This document shows, in pieces, positions 45,720 to 53,405 of a stretch of DNA of 64,000 nucleotides (positions are counted from its first letter, which is position 1; each line of letters starts with the position of its first letter). Source of the DNA: JAUVRX01 sp049664225 (GTDB taxonomy: Bacteria > Acidobacteriota > Thermoanaerobaculia > Multivoradales > JAHEKO01). Where the stretch lies: assembly GCA_049664225.1 (NCBI GenBank), contig JBATEX010000133.1, positions 1 to 64,000 on the forward strand. The letters run 5' to 3'. The position numbers were made by a program, and so were the translations under genes. The notes beneath the pieces are model-generated. The model was not told the DNA's origin, searched no databases, and worked only from the letters and a program-made list of their open reading frames with translations.

Positions 45720-47440
45720 GAAGCCCTCCTGGACGTCGAGGCGATCAGCTCTTCGGCGTGAGACCGGGACAAAGAAGTGACCCGCTTGCCAGCCAGCATT
45801 CGAGCCACCTCTTCCACTCGATCGGGCTTTGTCAGGGAGTCGACCCGAGTGGCGGTTCGGCCGCCACTGACCCGCTTACGGACCTTGAAGTGCCGGTCGG
45901 CGTGACTGGCTACCTGGGCGAGATGGGTTACGGCGAGAATCTGGCCACCGTCGGCAAGGCGCTGCAGCTTGTCGCCGAGAATTGCCGCTTCGGCTCCACC
46001 GACACCCGCATCGACCTCGTCGAAGACCAGCGTCGGTACCTCCCCTCCGCCTTCACCTCGCACTGCCAGTTGCAGGGCCAAATAGACGCGCGACAGCTCA
46101 CCGCCTGAGGCGCTGCTGGCCAGCGGCAGCATCTCTTCGCCTGGATTGGCAGCCAGCTTGAAGGTCACCTGGTCGTAGCCGCGAGCCGAGAAGCTAACGG
46201 GTTCACCATCGAGCTCGAGGCGGCTGGCCTCGAGGTGGCGCGTTGACAGCTCGACCTCGAAGCGCGCCTTGGCCATCGCCAGATCTCGCAGCTCCCGGTG
46301 CACCCGGTCTTCCAGCTGCTTGCCCCATTCGACGCGACGGCTCGACAGGTCGGCGGCCGCCTGACGATAAATTTCCAGGGCACCGACCAGCTGCTCCTCC
46401 AGCTCGTCCAGCCGCTCGACATCTCCTTCCAGCTCCTCGAGCTCCGCTCCGATCCGTTCACGGTGGGCGAGGACTTCCGCTGACGTCTGTCCATACTTGC
46501 GAGCTAGCCTGTCGAGGACCGCCAGTCGTTCCTCGATGGCGTTCAACCGCTCGGGATCGGCCTCCAGAGAATCGAGACGATGGCGCATTCCCTGGGCCAT
46601 CTCCTGTAGCTCGATGGACATCGTCTCCAGATCCTTGGACCAGATCGCCGATTGCTCTTCCCACTCGGCGATCTCTGATAGCCGTCGAGACGCCATCGAG
46701 AGCCGCTCCGAGGCCGAGCTCTCCTCCTCGAAAAGCAAGCCGAGCGAGCCGCCGAGAGCGGTGCCGATGGCTTCTACGTGACGTTGTAAGTCTCTTTCCG
46801 CCTTGAGACCGTCCTCCTCACCAGCCTGCAACCTGGCAGCGTCGATCTCGCCGCTCTGGAACTTCAGGAGGTCGATGCGCTCCTGTCGCAACCGATCGTC
46901 CCCTTCGACGCGTTCGAGCCTAGTGGCCAGGTCGCGAAAACGACCAAATCGCTCTTCAACCTGACGCAGAGCCTCAACGCCTCTCTCGCCACCCGAACGA
47001 TCGAGCCATTGCCGCTGCAAACGAGCCGAGACCAGCCCGAGCTCTTCACGCTGCCCGTGAATCCGAATCAGCTGCGGCGCGAGTCGCGTCAGCAAAGCGA
47101 GGGTCACCGGTTGGTCCTGAACGAAGACGCGGTTGCGTCCTTCGCGATTGACCTCCCGCCGCACGATCAGAGCATCCGAGTCGCTTTGCAGGCCAGCCTC
47201 CTTCAGCACCTGGCGCCACTGCTCACCTTGCGGCTCGAATACACCCGTCACGGACAGCATCTGTTCTCCTGTCCGAATCAGCTCACTGGTGGCCCGAACT
47301 CCAGACAGAAGAGCCAGAGAGTCGACCACAATGGACTTTCCAGCACCGGTCTCCCCTGTTAGGACGTTCAACCCCGGGCCGAACTCGACGGAGACATCTT
47401 CGAGTACCGCCAGGTTGCGGACATGGAGATCTCGCAGCAC
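45716..47440 (-). CDS. recN: DNA repair ATPase RecN
   Basis: 574 residues from GTG 47440, giving the usual RecN N-terminus (LRDLHVRNLAVLEDVSVEF); the TTG at 47551 would add 37 non-conserved residues. Walker A GETGAGKS (29-36), a long coiled coil (about 150-360), the signature SASGGELSRV and Walker B TLVFDEVDAGVGG show an SMC-like ATPase acting in double-strand break repair. Coupled to the Sua5 gene by a GTGA overlap. Confidence 0.95.
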   Translation of the reverse strand: MLRDLHVRNLAVLEDVSVEFGPGLNVLTGETGAGKSIVVDSLALLSGVRATSELIRTGEQMLSVTGVFEPQGEQWRQVLKEAGLQSDSDALIVRREVNREGRNRVFVQDQPVTLALLTRLAPQLIRIHGQREELGLVSARLQRQWLDRSGGERGVEALRQVEERFGRFRDLATRLERVEGDDRLRQERIDLLKFQSGEIDAARLQAGEEDGLKAERDLQRHVEAIGTALGGSLGLLFEEESSASERLSMASRRLSEIAEWEEQSAIWSKDLETMSIELQEMAQGMRHRLDSLEADPERLNAIEERLAVLDRLARKYGQTSAEVLAHRERIGAELEELEGDVERLDELEEQLVGALEIYRQAAADLSSRRVEWGKQLEDRVHRELRDLAMAKARFEVELSTRHLEASRLELDGEPVSFSARGYDQVTFKLAANPGEEMLPLASSASGGELSRVYLALQLAVRGEGGGEVPTLVFDEVDAGVGGAEAAILGDKLQRLADGGQILAVTHLAQVASHADRHFKVRKRVSGGRTATRVDSLTKPDRVEEVARMLAGKRVTSLSRSHAEELIASTSRRAS

Positions 47441-47573
47441 CGGATCTGCCTCGGGTGCCCCTAGGCCAGCCGCCAGACCCACGGGATGGGCCAGGAAAGA
47501 AGATCGGATTCGCGAGGTTCGAGCAACATGGGCGGAGCGAAAGTCTAGCAAAGCCTCGCTCTAGCCACACAGA

Positions 47574-47609
47574 TCGGACATCTTCGATGCGGGCGTCGAA
47601 GATGTCCGA
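47574..47609. terminator. Strong hairpin between recN and crp genes
   Basis: Arms 47574-47587 and 47596-47609 are perfectly complementary over 14 bp with an 8-nt loop. It lies 20 bp after the stop of the leftward Crp gene, a position expected for a transcript end, but no U-run follows on that strand. It could equally protect the mRNA 3' end. Confidence 0.45.
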
Positions 47610-47629
47610 CTACTGAGCTTGGTTGAAGC

Positions 47630-48325
47630 TTACTGGCAGCGACCAACCAGCGCCTGAACGTCGTGAACCGTGAAACGGTGGGATGGATCGACCGAAATAA
47701 AGCCGCTGTCCTTGAAGTCGACGATGACCTGGTTGACCCGCTCTCTGGAAGCGCCGACGAGCGCCGCCACATCGGTCTGCGTGAGTCGCAGCGGAATTCG
47801 CACGTTGTTCGAGGGATCGGACTCGCCGTACTGCTGGGCGAAAGCCAGTAGCTGCCGTGCCACTCTTCCCCGAACGTCGAGTGTCGACAGGGCCTGGATC
47901 TGTTCGTTGGCCAGGCGCAGTCGCCGACTCAGGAGTCGAACCAGGTTGTAGCTCAGGCCCTTCATGCTCTTGAGACACTGATAGAAGGAGTTGCGATCCA
48001 TGATCAAGCAGTTGCACTCCTCCAGCGCGATCACGTTGGCCGACCGTCCGGCGGTGTCCACCATGCTCATTTCACCGAAAGTGTCGCCAGGCCCCAGAAA
48101 GGCCAGGATCACTTCCGAGCCATCGAGCTGGTCGACGTAGATCTTCACGGTACCGTCGAGGAGCACGTAGACCAGATCACCGGGCTGGGCCACGGTGATG
48201 ATGTTGAGCCCCGTTGTAAAGGACCGCTTGTGCAACAGGAGATTGAGACGATTGAGATCTTCGGTGCTCAAGCCTTCGAACAGTCCGACTTGGTTCAGAA
48301 CCTTTACATCATCTACAGCTGTCAT
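47630..48325 (-). CDS. Crp/Fnr family transcriptional regulator
   Basis: 231 residues. The cyclic-nucleotide-type beta-roll covers about 12-130 (GLNIITVAQPGDLVYVLLDGTVKIYV, GPGDTFGEMSMVD), and the C-terminal winged helix-turn-helix is RLTQTDVAALVGASRERVNQVIVDFKDSGFI. The PGDTFGEM strand resembles CRP, so a nucleotide ligand is possible; no Fnr-type cysteines are seen at the N-terminus. GGAGG six bases before ATG 48325. A 17-bp palindrome upstream (48384-48400) may be its operator. Confidence 0.92.
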   Translation of the reverse strand: MTAVDDVKVLNQVGLFEGLSTEDLNRLNLLLHKRSFTTGLNIITVAQPGDLVYVLLDGTVKIYVDQLDGSEVILAFLGPGDTFGEMSMVDTAGRSANVIALEECNCLIMDRNSFYQCLKSMKGLSYNLVRLLSRRLRLANEQIQALSTLDVRGRVARQLLAFAQQYGESDPSNNVRIPLRLTQTDVAALVGASRERVNQVIVDFKDSGFISVDPSHRFTVHDVQALVGRCQ

Positions 48326-48383
48326 GGTCCACCTCCACCAGAGAGCGAAGGAAAAGAAAGAAACATCCCCCTAAACCGATTGC

Positions 48384-48400
48384 GCTGTAAAGTTTACAGC
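48384..48400. promoter_or_regulatory. 17-bp palindrome, candidate Crp/Fnr-type operator
   Basis: GCTGTAAAGTTTACAGC has perfect 8-bp arms around one base. It lies 59 bp upstream of the Crp/Fnr ATG and 36 bp past the end of proline dehydrogenase. Its size and symmetry fit dimer binding; the sequence is not the E. coli CRP or FNR consensus. Confidence 0.5.
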
Positions 48401-48435
48401 AACTTCCCCATTCCTCGGGATTCTACATGCTGCAG

Positions 48436-49341
48436 CTAGTCCTTGCGAACTCCCAGCATCGCACGCATGACGTGGATGGCCATCTCGGGGTTCTCCCGCA
48501 GCCGCCGGGTGGAGTACGGGTACCAGTCTTTGCCGTACGGTACATAGACCCGGAGCCGGTGCCCGGCGTCGATCAGAATCTGTCGCAGCTGCTCGTCGAC
48601 TCCCAGGAGCATCTGGAACTCGTAGCGATCCTGTGGCACCTGGTGGCGCTCGAGGAGTGCCACGGCCGCACACACCAGGTACTCGTCGTGCGTCGCGATG
48701 GCAGCGTAGATGTCACGGGCGATCATCTTCTCCAATGCGGCCACGAAGTTGTACCGCACCGTCTCGTAGCCCTTCCAGGAGACTTCCCTGGGCTCGATGT
48801 AGATCCCCTTGCAGAGCCTGACGTTGCCGCCCGTCTCCGGCATCTCCTCGATGTCCTGCAATGTGCGTCGCATGTAGGACTGGAAGACGACGCCCAGGTT
48901 GCCGTACTTCGGCTGCAGCTGGTGATAGATCCGCAGAGTGGCATCGGTGCAGGTGTGGTCCTCCATGTCGATCCGCACGAAGTTGCCGATTGAGGAGGCC
49001 GCCGAGGCGATACGCTCCACATTGTCGAGACAGAATCCCTCGTCGATTTTCAGGCCCAGAAGCGTGAGCTTGATCGAGACATTCGAATCGACACCCGAGG
49101 CTTCGATAGCCTCGAAAAGCCGGATGTACTCCTCGACCGCTGCTTCGGCCTTGGGGCGCTCGCTGACCTCTTCGCCCAACACATCCATAGTGGCGATAGC
49201 GCCCTGGGCATTCAGCTTGCGAACCTCTTCGAGAGCTTCTTCCAGCGTTTCCCCTGCTACGTACCGCGAGGCCACCTTCCCGACCACGGGTTTGGGTACC
49301 AGGGGCAAAGTGGTCACTACGAGCCGGCCAAACAGACTCAT
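48436..49341 (-). CDS. Proline dehydrogenase (monofunctional)
   Basis: 301 residues, FAD-dependent TIM-barrel enzyme oxidising proline to pyrroline-5-carboxylate at the membrane. VSIKLTLLGLKID, RIDMEDHTCTDATL, NVRLCKGIYIEPREV and the C-terminal YVPYGKDWYPYSTRRLRENPEM (FAD and substrate arginines) match the short PutA/PRODH class. ATG 49341 has GGAGCGG upstream. The aldehyde dehydrogenase partner is not in the window. Confidence 0.93.
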   Translation of the reverse strand: MSLFGRLVVTTLPLVPKPVVGKVASRYVAGETLEEALEEVRKLNAQGAIATMDVLGEEVSERPKAEAAVEEYIRLFEAIEASGVDSNVSIKLTLLGLKIDEGFCLDNVERIASAASSIGNFVRIDMEDHTCTDATLRIYHQLQPKYGNLGVVFQSYMRRTLQDIEEMPETGGNVRLCKGIYIEPREVSWKGYETVRYNFVAALEKMIARDIYAAIATHDEYLVCAAVALLERHQVPQDRYEFQMLLGVDEQLRQILIDAGHRLRVYVPYGKDWYPYSTRRLRENPEMAIHVMRAMLGVRKD

Positions 49342-49387
49342 CGTTCCGCTCCGTTGTAAGGGTTAACTCGATGGGTTCGGGGGCCGC

Positions 49388-50731
49388 TCAGCGAGCTGCT
49401 TGCGCCTGGCCGCCCGAGCCATTACCGTCAGGCTCCTCCACCACCCACCTTACCGCACGAGAGCACGGACAAACACCCCCCACACGCCGCAAGCTGGGCA
49501 TCGTGCGGGCTGCCTCATCCCGGGTCAGCTCGGCGGAATCGACGCGGCGAATCATCTGCGCGTAGTCCTTGAAGTCCCTGCCGGCGCGATAACCGTCGGG
49601 CAGATGAACGGTCAGATGCCGAAGATAAGCCTCGACGTCGTCGAAGTTCTCCCCCGCCCAACCGACCATCTTGAAGGCCGGCACGCCGCGACGCCGAAAG
49701 AAGTCTCGATGAGGCATAGAAATAAGCTCTTCCCAGGAGATGCCTCGACTGCTGCCGCCATCCGCCAAGAGCTTTTCGAGCAGCGATTCGGCTTGCGCCA
49801 GCGAGAGCTCGGGTAGGCGCGCTCGAATGAAACGCATGTTCAGGTCGCGAACGACCTTGCCGACCTCCTGGTAATACTGCTCCTGGGCCTCGGCGTTCTT
49901 CATCGGCTTGAGACCGTAACGCACGTTGGTGCCACCGCCCCGCTCATCGCCGAACATCTCGAGACCCCGCGGCAACCACTTGTTGATCGCCTTCTGGATG
50001 TCCTGGGTGGTGATATAGACCGAGTCCTGAGCCGCCTTCTCCATCCATCGGCGCAGGGGAACGACCCCGGCAGCCAGGTGAAAGGCCTCCTCTCGCAGCA
50101 TCTGCGGCATGCTCTCGGCCATCGGCTTGTAGGCGCTGATGCGCTGCATGGAGAGCTGGTATTTGCCCACCCGATCGATCAGAGCGCAGAACGTCACGTT
50201 GTCGATGAACGAGTCGAAATCGATGTTGAAGGCACCCAGGATGTGGGAGCCAGTCTGCATCGAGAGGATCTCTTCCACCATCTCCGGCCCCGACTGATCG
50301 GTAACGTCGCTCCAGTCGTCCTCCAGAAGAAGGTGGAACATCTGGTAGCCGTGTCGAAGCTCTTCGGCCATCATGCGGAGAATCCAGAACTGCTCTTCCT
50401 CCTCCTGCGCCCTGGCCAGCGTCAATTGGTGCTGCTGAATCGAGCCGAACTCCGTGCTCGCCTGCGCCTTGACTGCACCCAAGACGTGAAGGCCCTGCTG
50501 GTGCTCCATCTCGGCGGCCTGTCGGAACTTGGTGCTGCCCTTCTGCTCGCCGCACTCGATCTCGTTGCACATTCCCATCTCGCGAAAGGCGCAGAGCTCG
50601 AATTGGGTATCCCGCGGGAAATACCTGTCCCAGTTGTCGAGCAGGAAGTCGTAGTCCGGCAGGTAGGTCTCCTGCCACTTGACGACAGCCTGGTGGAATT
50701 TCTTCGGTATGTAGGTCTTGGTCACACTCAT
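49388..50731 (-). CDS. Phenylacetyl-CoA/benzoyl-CoA oxygenase-like diiron protein
   Basis: 447 residues, similar to the PaaA/BoxB four-helix ferritin-like family. Diiron-type motifs: the acidic run at about 110-113 (EEEEQF), EELRH at 123-127 and EEAFH at 214-218. PaaA/BoxB epoxidise CoA-bound aromatic rings, normally with PaaBCDE or BoxA partners; none is here. The last 40 residues are a low-complexity tail with CPC. GGAG seven bases before ATG 50731. It lies just upstream of proline dehydrogenase in the same direction. Exact substrate unknown. Confidence 0.75.
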   Translation of the reverse strand: MSVTKTYIPKKFHQAVVKWQETYLPDYDFLLDNWDRYFPRDTQFELCAFREMGMCNEIECGEQKGSTKFRQAAEMEHQQGLHVLGAVKAQASTEFGSIQQHQLTLARAQEEEEQFWILRMMAEELRHGYQMFHLLLEDDWSDVTDQSGPEMVEEILSMQTGSHILGAFNIDFDSFIDNVTFCALIDRVGKYQLSMQRISAYKPMAESMPQMLREEAFHLAAGVVPLRRWMEKAAQDSVYITTQDIQKAINKWLPRGLEMFGDERGGGTNVRYGLKPMKNAEAQEQYYQEVGKVVRDLNMRFIRARLPELSLAQAESLLEKLLADGGSSRGISWEELISMPHRDFFRRRGVPAFKMVGWAGENFDDVEAYLRHLTVHLPDGYRAGRDFKDYAQMIRRVDSAELTRDEAARTMPSLRRVGGVCPCSRAVRWVVEEPDGNGSGGQAQAAR

Positions 50732-50775
50732 GTTCAGACTCCGGGCCTCTCAGGCCGGAATGAAAAGTATTCCAA

Positions 50776-51225
50776 CTACAGATTCTTGACGAAAGAGCGC
50801 AATGGAGCGGGCTCGAAGCCCAAGCTGTCGAAGAAGCTGGCGATCTCCGTCATCGTCTCGTCGACGAGGGTCCTGACGCTCGAGGCACCCTGGTTTTGGA
50901 AGTGGCTCAGCATTCTCTCAGCGAGTCGCCTACCGATGGCCTGCCCCCGGAGGTCTGGGTCGACTCCCATCACCTCGATCCAGCCCGTGGGCTCCTCGAG
51001 ACCGAACTCACCGGATCGGACTTCGCCGAGCATGAAACCGGCGACCTTGCCATCGCGATCGGCCACCACCAGGGCTTCCGGGTCCCGCCTGAGGTAGTAG
51101 CCGATCCGGCGCTCCCAAATCTCGGGTCGGTACTGCCCACCGATCTTCTCATCGAGAGCCGTGATACCTCCGATGTCGGTGTCTTCCAACTGTCGAATCC
51201 GCACTGGGGTCTCTGACTCGGTCAT
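50776..51225 (-). CDS. GNAT family N-acetyltransferase
   Basis: 149 residues from ATG 51225, where similarity starts (VRIRQLEDTDIGGITALDEKI). The acetyl-CoA loop is DPDLRGQAIGRRLAERML (about 98-115), followed by VDETMTEIASFFDSLGF. The open frame to 51531 is antisense to the start of the transporter gene. Substrate unknown; it is 45 bp before the diiron protein and may share its operon. Confidence 0.85.
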   Translation of the reverse strand: MTESETPVRIRQLEDTDIGGITALDEKIGGQYRPEIWERRIGYYLRRDPEALVVADRDGKVAGFMLGEVRSGEFGLEEPTGWIEVMGVDPDLRGQAIGRRLAERMLSHFQNQGASSVRTLVDETMTEIASFFDSLGFEPAPLRSFVKNL

Positions 51226-51454
51226 GAGTATGGCGATCTCCTGGTTGGCCCGGCAGGCCCGAAATGACGTCTTTGAAGCCGCCCCGATTCTAGCCGCTCG
51301 CCATGGACTGCGCAAACCGCTCCAAAAGCAGTGTTCCGATCTCTCTGCAGCACCCGGAACCTCCGAAGAACCGTTGCCAAAGCTGCCGAAGTTGGTCACA
51401 ATCCCCACCCCCCAGACCCGGTGGGATCTAAATACGGCAGCCCAGGTGCAGGAA

Positions 51455-52429
51455 ATGGAAAACAGCGGCGAATCCTCTTTGTCCGACAGCCGTTCTCCGG
51501 TCGAGGAATCCGACAGACGAGGCCTCCTCACCTTGCACCTGGCCTTGCTGGCTGTTCAGGCCAGCTTCAGCGGCCTTCACGTTGTCGGCAAGATAGTCCT
51601 GGAGGATGTTGCTCCCCTGGCCCTCGCCTGTTTGAGAGTGCTCTTCGCCACACCAGTCCTGCTGCTCATCGCGGCCCGACGAGGTGCCAAGGTGCCCGAG
51701 CTCCGCTGGCTGCCCAAGCTGGCCCTGCTGGGTTTCCTGGGTGTCTTTCTCAACCAGGTCCTGTTCATCGTCGGCCTGAGCTACACCACCCCGACCAACG
51801 CCGCCATCCTCATGACGTCGGTCCCGGCCTTCGCGGTGGGGGTGGCAGCGCTCCTGGGTCTCGAGCGCATCGGGCCCTACCGCCTGGCAGGGGTGATCCT
51901 GGCGATCTGTGGTGCGCTGGTGATTCTCGACCCGACACGATTCTCTCTAGGTGAGAGCAGCCTGGTCGGCAACCTGCTGATCCTGCTCAACTGCCTCAGC
52001 TTTGCCACCTTTCTGGTGCTACAGCGCCCGATCCTGCGCCATCTTCCCTGGCAGACTGTGATCGCCGGCGCCTTCGTGTTCGGCAGTCTCGGGGTTCTGG
52101 CTGTCGGAGGCACCACCCTGGGACAGCTCTCAGTCAGCAGTCTTGCTGCTTCAACCTGGATGGGCATCCTCTACATCATGGTCTTCCCGACCACCCTGAG
52201 CTACCTGATCAACTCGTGGGCCATCCAACGATCTTCAGCCCTTCTGGCCGCAGCTTACACCACGCTCCAGCCGCTCCTCACGGCTCTGCTATCGAGCCTG
52301 TTTCTGTCCGAGATCTTGACCTGGCGCCAGGCGATCGGCTTTGCCCTCATCGCTTCGGGACTGTGGTTCGTCAGCTGGCGGGCTGGCCGGGGCACAGCGA
52401 GAGCGTCCACCCCTGCAAGTCGCTCCTGA
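51455..52429 (+). CDS. EamA/DMT family transporter
   Basis: 324 residues with ten transmembrane helices in two EamA repeats (about 27-160 and 175-310). Features include LACLRVLFATPVLLLIA, GLSYTTPTNAAILMTSVPAF and the C-terminal copy AAYTTLQPLLTALLSSLFLSEILTWRQ. Members export amino acids or metabolites. ATG 51455 is preferred because the earlier part of the frame overlaps the divergent GNAT gene. Converges with lipA, 4 bp apart. Confidence 0.9.
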   Translation: MENSGESSLSDSRSPVEESDRRGLLTLHLALLAVQASFSGLHVVGKIVLEDVAPLALACLRVLFATPVLLLIAARRGAKVPELRWLPKLALLGFLGVFLNQVLFIVGLSYTTPTNAAILMTSVPAFAVGVAALLGLERIGPYRLAGVILAICGALVILDPTRFSLGESSLVGNLLILLNCLSFATFLVLQRPILRHLPWQTVIAGAFVFGSLGVLAVGGTTLGQLSVSSLAASTWMGILYIMVFPTTLSYLINSWAIQRSSALLAAAYTTLQPLLTALLSSLFLSEILTWRQAIGFALIASGLWFVSWRAGRGTARASTPASRS

Positions 52430-52433
52430 AGGC

Positions 52434-53357
52434 TCAACCGGCAGCGGCCACATGCTCGTGAGCGTGATAGCTGCTTCGCACCAGGGGACCGGACTCGCAA
52501 TGCTCGAACCCGAGAGACAGGGCAAAGCTCCGGTAGCTGCCGAACTCTTCAGGGTGCACCCATCGATCGACGGGAAGATGGGCCGGAGTCGGCTGCAGGT
52601 ACTGGCCGATAGTCACGATTTCCACACCGGCTTCTCGGATGTCCCGCAGGGTCTCTTGAACCTCTTGTGAGCTTTCTCCCAGCCCGACCATGATCCCTGT
52701 CTTCAGGCGCCCTGAGAACTCACCGCCGTCCTGGCGCGCAGCAACCGACTCCAGCAATTCCAGAGAACGCTCGTATCGGCTTCCGGGTCTCGCCGTCCGG
52801 TAGAGCCGGGGTACGGTCTCCATGTTGTGGGAGAAGACCTCCGGAGCGGCACCCAGAACGATGTCTACGGCCTCTGGCACGCCCCGGAAATCGGGGGTCA
52901 GTACTTCGACGGCGGTACCGGGAGTGCGTCGATGAATGGCCTCGATGACCCTGGCGAAATGCGCCGCTCCACCATCGGCCAGGTCGTCCCGATCCACCGA
53001 GGTGACGACCGCATGTCTCAAGCCCATGGCCGCGACCGCTTGGGCGACGTGCCCTGGCTCGTCCTCCTCCACTCCGGGTCGAGGTCTGCCTGAGGTCACT
53101 GCACAGAAACCGCATCGGCGCGTGCAGATGTCGCCCAGAATCATGAAGGTGGCCGTGCCGTGCTCCCCCCAACACTCGTAGATGTTGGGGCATCGGGCCT
53201 CCTTACAAACCGTGTTCAGGCTCAAGCCCTCGACGAGGCCGTTGACCTCGTGGTAGCGCCGGGGCGTCGAGAGCCGAATGCGAAGCCAATCCGGGCGGGG
53301 CTGCCGGGAAGAGTCGGCTGATTGGCTCTCGCCGATTTGGATCAGAGAGTCGGACAC
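52434..53357 (-). CDS. lipA: Lipoyl synthase
   Basis: Radical SAM enzyme inserting two sulfurs into octanoyl groups on E2 and GcvH. The auxiliary cluster motif CKEARCPNIYECW (Cys51, 56, 62) and the radical-SAM CTRRCGFC (Cys78, 82, 85) are both present, as is the C-terminal VRSSYHA. Start assumed at GTG 53357 (307 residues), nine codons after a TTG at 53384; both keep PDWLRIRL near the N-terminus. Last gene of the lipoylation/rtcB cluster. Confidence 0.95.
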   Translation of the reverse strand: MSDSLIQIGESQSADSSRQPRPDWLRIRLSTPRRYHEVNGLVEGLSLNTVCKEARCPNIYECWGEHGTATFMILGDICTRRCGFCAVTSGRPRPGVEEDEPGHVAQAVAAMGLRHAVVTSVDRDDLADGGAAHFARVIEAIHRRTPGTAVEVLTPDFRGVPEAVDIVLGAAPEVFSHNMETVPRLYRTARPGSRYERSLELLESVAARQDGGEFSGRLKTGIMVGLGESSQEVQETLRDIREAGVEIVTIGQYLQPTPAHLPVDRWVHPEEFGSYRSFALSLGFEHCESGPLVRSSYHAHEHVAAAG

Positions 53358-53405
53358 GGGAGCCCCGATTCTATAGGACCGCAAGTCGCCTCGAGTCCTC
53401 GGCCC

